A stretch of DNA of 14,088 bases from Eubacteriales bacterium (GTDB taxonomy: Bacteria > Bacillota_A > Clostridia > Christensenellales > Aristaeellaceae). Shown one piece after another: positions 1 through 5,840 of this stretch. The notes beneath the pieces were generated by a model. That model saw only the letters and a list, made by a program, of their open reading frames with translations, was not told the origin of the DNA and did no database searches. The DNA lies in the NCBI GenBank assembly GCA_029974855.1, contig JARKQO010000154.1, forward strand, positions 1 through 14,088, in the 5' to 3' direction. Numbering within the stretch: the first letter of the stretch is position 1; each line of letters begins with the position of its first letter. A program made the position numbers and the translations under genes.

Positions 1-1068
1 CTGCTGCATATCCCGGACGCCCACGGAGAGCTCCCCCAAGAAGCTGTCCTGGCGGCAGTCCCCCCGGATGCGGACCCGGATGCCGTTTTCAATGGGCTTG
101 ATCTGCTCCGCCAGCCGGGTCCGCTCCTCCTGGGAGGGAGGAACCGGGGTTTCCCCCATGGCGGCCCGCTTCATGCGGTACTGGTAGAAGGCCTTGCAGT
201 ACACGGTGCCGGTGTCGTCGTAGAGGGCGAAGGAGCAGAGCACCGTCTCCCCGCCCTGCAGCTCCCGGGGCTCCTTGAGCCCGGTGAGGATGCCCTCGAT
301 CACCACGATGCCGCTGTCGTCCGCCAGCTCCGCGATGGGCACGGAAGGGTCCGCGATGGCCCGGCCCTTGAGCACGGGACCCTTGCTTTCCTTGGAGGGC
401 TTGGGAGAGGGGGCGGAGGCGTTTTTGCGAACGCATGAGGGGGCGGCGGGCTGGGCTGGGGCCTGGGCCGGAGTCCCGGAGGGTTCCTCCCAGGGGGCCG
501 CTTCCCCCTCCGGCTCCATGGGCGGCGATAGCTCGGGAGAAAAAGAGAAACCCCGCTGCTGGCGCATGTCGTTCACCCATTCCTCCCGCTGGCCGCAGAT
601 CAGCAGGCCCACGGAGAGCCGCAGGCGGAAGATATCCCAGATGGCCTGGGAGAGCTTTTCATCCAGCTGATGGCGCTTGAAGTAGGCAACGGAGATTTCG
701 TCCGGGCAGGTCAGCAGCACCCGGCCCTGCTCCACCTCCCAGCCCACGTCGTGGATCCAGGTGGCCAAAGCGGGGCTTTGGCGGCGCAAAAAGTCCGTGA
801 GCACGGGCTTGTACTGGTGTATATTCCGCAGGAAGTCCTCCCCCAAGGAAGGGGAGGCGATGCGCAAAGCGATGTCCACCCCGGGCAGCAGGCTGCGGAG
901 CTTTTTCTCCAGGGTCAGAAAGTCCTTTTCCGTCACCAGCACCTCGGACAGATAGGACATGTAGGCTTTGTTGATGCTTTTCTTGTACAGCACCCGCTCC
1001 ACCTGGAGCTTGCCCCTTAAGGGGGGCACCGCTTCCTCCAGCAGGCGCAGCAGCTCTTGCTTGTTCAA
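1..1068 (-). CDS. polC: DNA polymerase III PolC-type alpha subunit, N-terminal part (runs off left edge)
   Basis: PolC is the replicative DNA polymerase of low-GC Gram-positive bacteria. Only the first 356 codons are here, with no stop before the window edge. The protein opens MNKQELLRLLEEAVPPLRGK. Residues about 1-165 match the usual PolC N-terminal region, and a Pro/Ala/Ser-rich linker follows at about 178-230. An OB-fold segment starts at about 252, with VVIEGILTGLKEPREL and then ALYDDTGTVYCKAFYQ, as in PolC before the exonuclease and PHP domains. No suitable ATG opens this frame. I chose the TTG at 1066-1068 because AGAGGG lies 6 nt upstream and because this TTG overlaps the ispG stop codon (4-base overlap, 1065-1068), indicating translational coupling. 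ispG next to polC is common in Firmicutes. The catalytic domains lie outside the window, so the call rests on the N-terminal region and context. Confidence 0.88.
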   Translation of the reverse strand, partial: MNKQELLRLLEEAVPPLRGKLQVERVLYKKSINKAYMSYLSEVLVTEKDFLTLEKKLRSLLPGVDIALRIASPSLGEDFLRNIHQYKPVLTDFLRRQSPALATWIHDVGWEVEQGRVLLTCPDEISVAYFKRHQLDEKLSQAIWDIFRLRLSVGLLICGQREEWVNDMRQQRGFSFSPELSPPMEPEGEAAPWEEPSGTPAQAPAQPAAPSCVRKNASAPSPKPSKESKGPVLKGRAIADPSVPIAELADDSGIVVIEGILTGLKEPRELQGGETVLCSFALYDDTGTVYCKAFYQYRMKRAAMGETPVPPSQEERTRLAEQIKPIENGIRVRIRGDCRQDSFLGELSVGVRDMQQ

Positions 1069-2168
1069 ACCAAACCCTCTTTTGCTTTGGCGATTTCCCG
1101 GGCCCGGGCGATGAGCTGCCCGGCCAGGTCCCCTTCCACGCGCCGGGGCGGCTTGCCCCGTTCAAACAGCGCCCCCACGGCGTACTGGCCGCCCTGGCCC
1201 CCGTCGGCGGAGGCGGCCATGCCGCCCCCGGCCAGGCCCACGTCCGCCTCCCGGGCTTCCCCGGGGCCGTTCACCACGCAGCCCATCACCGCCACGGTGA
1301 GGGGCACCCGCACATCCGCCAGCTCCTCCTGCACCCGCTTGGCGATGGCGGCCACGTCCACCCCGGTGCGGCCACAGGTGGGGCAGCTGATGACGTTCAC
1401 AAAGTTCCGGCGCAGGCCCACGGCTTGCAGAATCTCGATGGCGGCCTGGGCCTCGGGGATGGGGCTGCCGGTGAGGGACACGCGAACCGTATCCCCAATG
1501 CCTTGCAGCAGCAGCGCCCCAATGCCCACCGCGCTTTTGATGTTCCCCGCCCCGGGAAGCCCCGCCTCGGTAACGCCCACATGGAGGGGATAGTCCGTCT
1601 CCCGGGCCGCCAGCTGATAGGCCTGGACCGTGAGGGGCACAGAGCTGGCCTTCAGGGACAGCACAATGGCCTCAAAGCCCTCCTTTTCCAGCAGCCGGGC
1701 GTGGAAAAGAGCGCTGTCCACCATGCCCCGGGCCGTGACCCCGCCGTCCCGGCGGAGGATTTCCTTTTCCACGGAGCCGCTGTTGACCCCGATGCGGATG
1801 GGCACCCGGTGGGCCTTGGCGCAGTCCGCCACCCGGCGCACCTCCCGGGCGCTGCCGATGTTGCCGGGGTTGATGCGCACCTTGGCGACGCCCCGCTCCA
1901 TGGCACCCACGGCCAAATCCGCCCGAAAATGGATGTCCGCCACCAAGGGCACCGGGCTTTGCTCCACCAGCAGCTTCACGGCTGGCAGGCACTCCTCGTC
2001 GTAGACGCTGAGGCGCACGATGTCGCACCCGGCGGCTGCCAAGGCGCGAATTTGGGCCAAGGTGGCCGGAACGTCCCGGGTATCGGTATTGGTCATGCTC
2101 TGGACGGTGACGGGGTTTCCCCCGCCAATGGGGACGGAACCGATGAAAAAGCCACGGGTGCTGGGCAT
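1065..2168 (-). CDS. ispG: 4-hydroxy-3-methylbut-2-en-1-yl diphosphate synthase (IspG/GcpE)
   Basis: IspG converts 2-C-methyl-D-erythritol 2,4-cyclodiphosphate to HMBPP, the penultimate step of the MEP isoprenoid pathway, using a [4Fe-4S] cluster. It is a cytoplasmic enzyme. The 367-residue protein has the N-terminal TIM-barrel signature (IGGGNPVTVQSMTNTDTRD, about 14-32) and VRINPGNIG (about 97-105). The cluster ligands are visible: Cys262 and Cys265 in SCPTCGRTGVDV, Cys297 in GCVVNGPGEA, and Glu304 as the usual fourth ligand. Length fits the bacterial two-domain form. The ATG at 2166-2168 has AAGGAGG 5 nt upstream. It overlaps polC by 4 bases and has its own promoter candidate at 2215-2223. 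One oddity is a Gly/Ala-rich loop at about 315-333 that looks longer than usual. The rseP and dxr genes often found upstream of ispG are absent here. Confidence 0.97.
   Translation of the reverse strand: MPSTRGFFIGSVPIGGGNPVTVQSMTNTDTRDVPATLAQIRALAAAGCDIVRLSVYDEECLPAVKLLVEQSPVPLVADIHFRADLAVGAMERGVAKVRINPGNIGSAREVRRVADCAKAHRVPIRIGVNSGSVEKEILRRDGGVTARGMVDSALFHARLLEKEGFEAIVLSLKASSVPLTVQAYQLAARETDYPLHVGVTEAGLPGAGNIKSAVGIGALLLQGIGDTVRVSLTGSPIPEAQAAIEILQAVGLRRNFVNVISCPTCGRTGVDVAAIAKRVQEELADVRVPLTVAVMGCVVNGPGEAREADVGLAGGGMAASADGGQGGQYAVGALFERGKPPRRVEGDLAGQLIARAREIAKAKEGLV
1075..1080 (-). promoter_or_regulatory. Ribosome binding site for the TTG start of polC
   Basis: AGAGGG inside the last codons of ispG, 6 nt before the TTG at 1066-1068. 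It decides the polC start, because the frame has no ATG nearby. Confidence 0.6.
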
Positions 2169-2214
2169 GGGGGCCTCCTTTGGGGGAAGGGTGAGGGCCG
2201 GTTACGGCCCGTCT

Positions 2215-2223
2215 ATTATACCA
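2215..2223 (-). promoter_or_regulatory. Extended -10 promoter for ispG-polC
   Basis: TGGTATAAT reads on the minus strand, i.e. a perfect TATAAT with the TGn extension, about 47 bases before the ispG start codon. No good -35 lies 16-18 bases upstream (TTTCCC at best), which is tolerated in extended -10 promoters. It sits just past the terminator of the preceding gene, so ispG probably starts its own transcript. Confidence 0.6.
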
Positions 2224-2278
2224 TGATTGGAGGCCGGGGGAAAGGGCGGGGGAGGGGACCCAGATTTTGGGACATAGC

Positions 2279-2301
2279 AAAAGCGGCGCTGTCCGCGCCG
2301 C
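2279..2301 (-). terminator. Rho-independent terminator after the DUF4342-like gene
   Basis: On the minus strand GCGGCGC, loop GGACA, GCGCCGC form a perfect 7-bp GC stem followed directly by TTTTGCT. It lies about 41 bases past the stop at 2343 and upstream of the ispG promoter, so it separates the two transcripts. Confidence 0.75.
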
Positions 2302-2342
2302 CGTGCCTCCTGAAAAGGGTTCCTTCCCTTAGGACTCCCTGG

Positions 2343-2669
2343 TTAGGACTCCATGCCCCCGTCGGGACGGTCGCCGTTGTTCCCCCCGAATTGGTCCACC
2401 GCGCTTTTCACATGGTCCGCGGCGCTGTGCACCACGCTGTTCCAGTTCTCGGAAAAGCCCTGGGCCCTGCGGACAATGGTGAACCGGTACCCCAAAGCCA
2501 AGGCCACCACCGCGCCGATGACCACCAGCCACGGGGCGCACAGCAGGCTTACCAGGGAAAAGGCCAAGGACAGGTTGACGATGGTGGTTTCCTCTTTCAT
2601 CACCTTCACGCGGGTGTGGTAGAGAAAGGAAAAGATTCCGCTTGCGTTTACTTCATGATTTTGAGACAT
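2343..2669 (-). CDS. Small membrane protein, DUF4342-like
   Basis: A 108-residue protein with one strongly hydrophobic stretch at about 33-62 that includes LLCAPWLVVIGAVVALALGY. The order SRVKV-like strand, MKEETTIVNLSL, hydrophobic APWLVVIGAVVAL, then short polar strand (YRFTIVRR) resembles the DUF4342 family of small Firmicute proteins. The C-terminal 40 residues are polar, possibly an amphipathic helix (ENWNSVVHSAADHVKSAVDQ), ending in a Gly/Asp/Asn-rich tail. Function is unknown. The ATG at 2667-2669 is supported by AAGGAGG about 8 nt upstream. It appears monocistronic, with about 370 gene-free bases on its 5' side and a terminator on its 3' side. I am confident that it is a gene and moderately confident in the family. 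Confidence 0.8.
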   Translation of the reverse strand: MSQNHEVNASGIFSFLYHTRVKVMKEETTIVNLSLAFSLVSLLCAPWLVVIGAVVALALGYRFTIVRRAQGFSENWNSVVHSAADHVKSAVDQFGGNNGDRPDGGMES

Positions 2670-3039
2670 CCGGGATTCCTCCTTGCATTTGCTGGCGCTG
2701 TATTCATTCTTGGGACGGTCTTAGGATACCATTTTGTGCCTGGGGATGCTTGAGAAACCGTTAAAACCTTGATGAGAAGAAAATGAGAATTAAAAAAGAG
2801 CATCGGCGGCTGGAAAAGCCTGCTCAAATCCTCTGCTTTGGCTGTGCGATCCGCCTCGGAGCTACTGAACAAATGAAAAAGCGTGGAAAATCAACAAAGA
2901 TATCCTCTTTGCCCGTTCCCATGGGGAAATCGAGGCAAAAAGAGCAGCGTTTCTTTTCCGCTACGCTGCCCTCTGTCCGCTGTGTTATCCCAATGATATT
3001 GACCGGAAAAGCGGTTCCGGACTGTTTTACATGGGTCCT
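2670..3039. other. Gene-free stretch between the DUF4342-like gene and the TPR gene
   Basis: 370 bases with base composition more AT-rich than the surroundings. I see the ribosome binding site of the DUF4342-like gene near 2679-2685 and a terminator-like hairpin at 2792-2825. A weak inverted repeat, CCGGAA...TTCCGG, lies near 3005-3022 without a T-run. Open frames on both strands lack a plausible ribosome binding site and recognisable protein. No clear -35/-10 pair stands out. Confidence 0.5.
2792..2825 (-). terminator. Probable terminator of the TPR-gene end of the operon
   Basis: On the minus strand GAGCA-GGC, a loop, GCC, a short bulge and TGCTC form an imperfect stem followed by TTTTTT. 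It is about 215 bases past the TPR gene stop and is the first hairpin plus T-run after it. The stem is interrupted, so the strength is uncertain. Confidence 0.45.
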
Positions 3040-3651
3040 CTATTTCTTTTCTAAGGTCTTCACCCAATCGGCATATACCTTACGATCCGGAGCCAACTCC
3101 ATGGCACGCCTGTATTCCACAAGCGCTTCCGCATACTTGCCCTGTCCGTGATACCAATAGCCCAATGCGCTGTATGTATAGGCAAGGTCTGAATCCGGCA
3201 TCTTGATTTGTTCGCTGTACCGGTGAAGCAGGATGGCAACCCAATCGGCATATGCCTCTTGATCCGGAGCCAACTCCATGGCATGCCTGTACTCCACAAG
3301 CGCTTCCGCATGCCTGTCCTGTCCGTAATACCAATAGCCCAATGCGCTGTATGCATAGGCAAGGTCTGAATCCGGCATCTTGATTTGTTCGCTGTACTGG
3401 TGAAGCAGGACGGCAACCCAATCGGCATATGCCTCTTGATCCGGATCCAACTCCATGGCCCGCCTGTATTCCTCAAGCGCTTCCGCATACTTGCCCTGCC
3501 CGTAATACCGATAGCCTAATGCGCTGTATGTATAGGCAGTCTCTGAATCCGTTATGGTTTGACTGGCAAAAGCTCCTTGCGCACAAATGGCCGGCAGCAC
3601 AAGCAGGACTGTCAGAAACAGAGAAAGAGCAACAAGAACCCTATGTCTCAT
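3040..3651 (-). CDS. Exported tetratricopeptide-repeat protein
   Basis: A 203-residue protein with an N-terminal export signal (MRHRVLVALSLFLTVLLVLP, cleavage plausible near the AFA at 27-29). The mature part is almost entirely TPR: units start near residues 35, 94 and 153 with a period of 59 residues, each carrying SALGYxYxGQxxxAEALxEY and RxAMELxPD. The third unit is cut at about 197 by KTLEKK and the stop. TPRs mediate protein-protein contacts, and no catalytic motif is present. The ATG at 3649-3651 overlaps the stop of the small upstream frame (ATGA), with AAGGAGT about 9 nt upstream. It is the last gene of the kinase operon and probably acts outside the membrane. The repeats are nearly identical in DNA too, which indicates recent duplication. 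Confidence 0.85.
   Translation of the reverse strand: MRHRVLVALSLFLTVLLVLPAICAQGAFASQTITDSETAYTYSALGYRYYGQGKYAEALEEYRRAMELDPDQEAYADWVAVLLHQYSEQIKMPDSDLAYAYSALGYWYYGQDRHAEALVEYRHAMELAPDQEAYADWVAILLHRYSEQIKMPDSDLAYTYSALGYWYHGQGKYAEALVEYRRAMELAPDRKVYADWVKTLEKK
3061..3549 (-). repeat. 2.8 tandem copies of a 177-bp unit inside the TPR gene
   Basis: Copies span 3549-3373, 3372-3196 and a partial copy 3195-3061. Anchor words such as aatgcgctgta recur at 3164, 3341 and 3518, exactly 177 bases apart. Long stretches are identical between copies, including silent positions, for example the DNA encoding YSEQIKMPDSDLAY. The unit is in frame (59 codons), so copy-number change would preserve the reading frame. 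Confidence 0.9.
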
Positions 3652-3818
3652 GGTATAACCACTCCTTCATAGTAATATATTACGGGTTGATCTCCGCCAT
3701 AGAATCTCTTTTCGATGCGCACCGGGTGTTCCGTGCGGGCCAGGGCCGCCCGGGGCATTCCCGGCGCCGGCGCGCACACCAACAGCCAATGAAGGATTTT
3801 TCGGGTCCGTTCCTTCAC
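3648..3818 (-). CDS. Small unknown protein translationally coupled to the TPR gene
   Basis: A 56-residue frame if it starts at the GTG at 3816-3818, which has GGAGGAG 9 nt upstream. A longer version could start at ATG 3876-3878 (76 residues) just after the MORN-protein zinc-ribbon frame, but its purine-rich run is only 2 nt away. The N-terminus (KERTRKILHWLLVCAPAPG) is basic then hydrophobic, a possible weak export signal. The C-terminal part (RIEKRFYGGDQPVIYYYEG) is Tyr-rich and has no family I recognise. Its stop TGA overlaps the TPR gene ATG by 4 bases, the usual sign of coupling. It could also be a leader-like frame or the remnant of a longer gene. Confidence 0.45.
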   Translation of the reverse strand: MKERTRKILHWLLVCAPAPGMPRAALARTEHPVRIEKRFYGGDQPVIYYYEGVVIP

Positions 3819-3890
3819 ATTGCTTTTCTCCTCCTGCTTTCGCAATGCCCCGGTTTCTGTGTCCCAAGCCCTTTCCATCACCCCTCCCCG

Positions 3891-3976
3891 CTAATCCCGC
3901 CAGCCGCTGCCGTCGCAGGTGGGGCAGGTCACATACCCCCGCCTGCTTGCGGAGCAGGTAAAGCACCTGGATTTCT
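3891..3976 (-). pseudogene. Out-of-frame zinc-ribbon tail of the MORN-repeat gene
   Basis: Reading one base back from the MORN frame at a run of five C (minus strand, 3977-3981) gives RCFTCSASRRGYVTCPTCDG and then SGWRD and a TAG stop at 3891-3893. This is a compact CxxC...CxxC ribbon of DnaJ-zinc-finger style, with 13 residues between the Cys pairs. The annotated frame instead reads a low-complexity Pro/Gly tail and stops at 3929. One extra C in the run would join the two frames as ...PTPTPQKSRC. A frameshift mutation, a homopolymer sequencing error or recoding could explain it. Confidence 0.6.
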
Positions 3977-4801
3977 GGGGGTCGGGGTAGGGGCGGAGGC
4001 AGACCAATCGAAGGTTGGGCGCGGCTTTTGGGTCTCTTTTTCGGTGGGTCTGGGCGTTGGCGTCAGCACAGGCCTTTCCTCCCCGGCTGCCTTCGCCTGC
4101 CGGATCTCAGCGCTGTCCTCGCCGGGACCGCCCACATACTCGTTGGAGAGCCAGTACCCTTCCTGTACCTTGTGGTCGGCGCTGACCCAGATTCCATAGC
4201 CTTCCCGTTGGGTGAGGCGGAAATGGCCCGCGTACAGGCCTCCTTCCGGGTACCGCATCACGCCGTATCCGTCGGGGCGGCCCTTCTCATCGGTTTCCCC
4301 GATGTACACAATCCCGCCCAGAAACGTCAGGTCCTGTGTATAGCAGGTATCCGGATCATACTGGACCGTGTGGTATTGCCCGCTGACGAACCGGTCATCC
4401 TGAATCAAGCCGGTCATTCGCCTGCCATCCTTCAAAAGTATTGCCCCTTCGCCGTTCGCCTTGTCATTTCTCCAGGTTCCGGCATAAAGATGCCAGCTTA
4501 AGGATGGATTCGAGCAAAGATAGACCCCGAACCCGGACCTGCCCCCATCCTGATACATGCCGTAGTACGAGTCACCGCTTTCCTTCCAGGTATGGACGCC
4601 AAAGCCCTGGCGGACGCCATCCCGGGTCCAGCCCTCGTAGATATCCCCGCCTTGACAGGTGATCGTTCTCCATTCCCTCCCGTTGTCTTCGGCAGGCGGA
4701 GGGGTCAACCGCGCCCCTTTGCTTTCCCACAGCCAGTTCTTGATGAGCAGAGGGGTGTAGGCAAGGCTGACCGCAAGCAACAGGGCAAGGGTGCGTTTCA
4801 T
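3929..4801 (-). CDS. Membrane-anchored MORN-repeat protein (C-terminus probably frameshifted)
   Basis: 290 residues from the ATG at 4799-4801. It starts MKRTLALLLAVSLAYTPLLI, a signal or membrane anchor, so the rest should be outside the cytoplasm. About five to six MORN-type repeats follow at residues about 53-226, with YEGWTRDGVRQGFGVHTW, YYGMYQDGGRSGFGVY, YAGTWRNDKANGEGAILL and PDGYGVMRYPEGGLYAGHF. A Pro/Thr/Glu linker at about 243-275 follows. The last 15 residues (RNPGALPAPQAGGGM) look non-native: the adjacent frame encodes a zinc ribbon (see 3891-3976). MORN repeats bind lipids or proteins, and no enzyme motif is seen. Start choice: the frame is open back to 5083, but AAGGAGGG lies 6 nt before this ATG and the signal segment begins here. 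It sits in the kinase operon between the SLH-like and small genes. Confidence 0.75.
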   Translation of the reverse strand: MKRTLALLLAVSLAYTPLLIKNWLWESKGARLTPPPAEDNGREWRTITCQGGDIYEGWTRDGVRQGFGVHTWKESGDSYYGMYQDGGRSGFGVYLCSNPSLSWHLYAGTWRNDKANGEGAILLKDGRRMTGLIQDDRFVSGQYHTVQYDPDTCYTQDLTFLGGIVYIGETDEKGRPDGYGVMRYPEGGLYAGHFRLTQREGYGIWVSADHKVQEGYWLSNEYVGGPGEDSAEIRQAKAAGEERPVLTPTPRPTEKETQKPRPTFDWSASAPTPTPRNPGALPAPQAGGGM

Positions 4802-5102
4802 CATGGCCCTCCTTCTTTCTTTGCGGAGCAGCGGGATGGCCCGCTGCCGAACCGTCCTGTCGGCCTTTTCCACAAAATACCATCCCGCCGCAGCCAAAAC
4901 CGTATCTGATTCCCGTACGCTTTGACCGCGTGAAACGCTGTCAAGGCGGGTCCAGGAGGGAAACCCCCGGTGGATTTCTTTATACGAAAAACCCCCTCCC
5001 GCTTCCCTGGCCATGACGCTTGCGCAGTATATATTGCCGTCATCATACCAGAAGGCTCCGGGCTTGGGGTATGCAGCTTGCATACTTGTTCTTGTTTTTG
5101 GC
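4802..5102. other. 301-base gap holding an open frame continuous with the MORN gene
   Basis: On the minus strand the MORN frame stays open upstream to an ATG at 5081-5083. The translation looks protein-like rather than random, for example KPGAFWYDDGNIYCASV, GFPSWTRLDSVSRGQSV and TVLAAAGWYFVEKADRTV. It ends in a basic stretch just before the membrane segment. No ribosome binding site precedes 5083. It could be a cytoplasmic N-terminal extension, the remnant of a separate gene, or non-coding. No promoter or terminator is obvious here. Confidence 0.35.
4807..4814 (-). promoter_or_regulatory. Ribosome binding site deciding the MORN gene start
   Basis: AAGGAGGG precedes two adjacent ATG codons (4802-4804 and 4799-4801). 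Spacing of 6 nt from AGGAGG fits the second, and only 2-3 nt separate it from the first. Confidence 0.6.
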
Positions 5103-5810
5103 CTATGGCGCGGGGGTTCCCCGAACGTTGTACAGCCGTACCGCCGCCAGCAGGGCTTCCCTTTGGGTGAGGGGATCCCTCAGGCGCATGGAGTTGCTTA
5201 CGGGGTCATAATCAAAGAGCCGGTTTCCCGTAGCCCGGGAATACTGGGCGAAGGAAAAGAAATAAGCGACGGCGTGCCGCCAGCCCTCCGGCGTATCGCC
5301 AAACGCCGCAGGCTGGAGCGCGTCCGAAATCAGGTCCCAGTCGATATCATATTCCTTCCACACTCCCTCGCCTATCACCTTGTGGATTTCCCCCCAGCGC
5401 CAGTCCACACCCCCAGTAAAGGCTGGGCCCAATGTTTCCGCCGCGCAATAGGTAAGGTAAATCCCCATGCCCCGGGCCATGGGCTCGTCCATGCTCCGAA
5501 CCCAGGGATAGCGATTTTTCCAGATATCCTCCAAGGTGGGGTCCACCAGTTCCACCAGCCGGTCCAGAATGGGGAAAAACGTCCGGTAGGTGAGTTGCTC
5601 CTCCCTGACCTCCTGGGCCAGGCCCAAAGCCAGGGCCTGTTCCAACTCCTGGGCGGCCACCCTCTCCTCATCCCCTGCCTCCCTAGGCAGAAGCGGCCCG
5701 GCAATCCGCCTAGCAGGGGCCTGGGGAAGGCCTTCCCCCCCGGCCCGGCCTGGAAAGGCCAAAATAGGGAAAAGGGCCAGCGCCAACGCCAGCACCAGGC
5801 CTCTTTTCAC
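5103..5810 (-). CDS. Exported protein with S-layer-homology-like segments
   Basis: 235 residues from a GTG at 5808-5810, which has GGAGG 7 nt upstream. Residues 1-24 form a signal peptide (MKRGLVLALALALFPILAFP). The mature protein is helical. One segment at about 71-129 reads EEQLTYRTFFPILDRLVELV, then MDEPMARGMGIYLTYCAAET. A second ends MRLRDPLTQREALLAAVRLY at 208-227. These follow the LTxxEF...L and PLTxxEAxxAxxRLY patterns of SLH-like domains that clostridial surface proteins use at their N-termini, though here the similarity is loose. No enzymatic motif is visible. The gene starts 30 bases after the kinase stop and ends just before the MORN gene region, fitting one operon. A surface or cell-wall location is likely; a ligand or partner of the kinase LRR domain is possible but unsupported by direct evidence. 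Confidence 0.75.
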   Translation of the reverse strand: MKRGLVLALALALFPILAFPGRAGGEGLPQAPARRIAGPLLPREAGDEERVAAQELEQALALGLAQEVREEQLTYRTFFPILDRLVELVDPTLEDIWKNRYPWVRSMDEPMARGMGIYLTYCAAETLGPAFTGGVDWRWGEIHKVIGEGVWKEYDIDWDLISDALQPAAFGDTPEGWRHAVAYFFSFAQYSRATGNRLFDYDPVSNSMRLRDPLTQREALLAAVRLYNVRGTPAP

Positions 5811-5840
5811 GGAGCATCCTCCCTCTCAGGTTTCTTGCAC

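Noticed and set aside
1425..2753. 442-codon plus-strand frame opposite ispG and the DUF4342-like gene
   Set aside because: It spans two well-supported minus-strand genes, a terminator and a promoter, and its composition is biased.
2648..2872. Minus-strand frame of 74 codons overlapping the DUF4342-like gene start
   Set aside because: It includes a terminator hairpin and overlaps a better gene; no homology is seen.
2783..3151. Plus-strand frame of 122 codons in the gap before the TPR gene
   Set aside because: Its 3' third is antisense to TPR repeats, there is no ribosome binding site, and no family is recognisable.
3061..3549. CRISPR-like repetition
   Set aside because: The repeats are contiguous 177-bp coding units without spacers, encoding TPR motifs.
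4801..5046. Second minus-strand frame (81 codons) ahead of the MORN gene
   Set aside because: It competes with the MORN-continuous frame, which looks more protein-like, and it has no ribosome binding site or known family.
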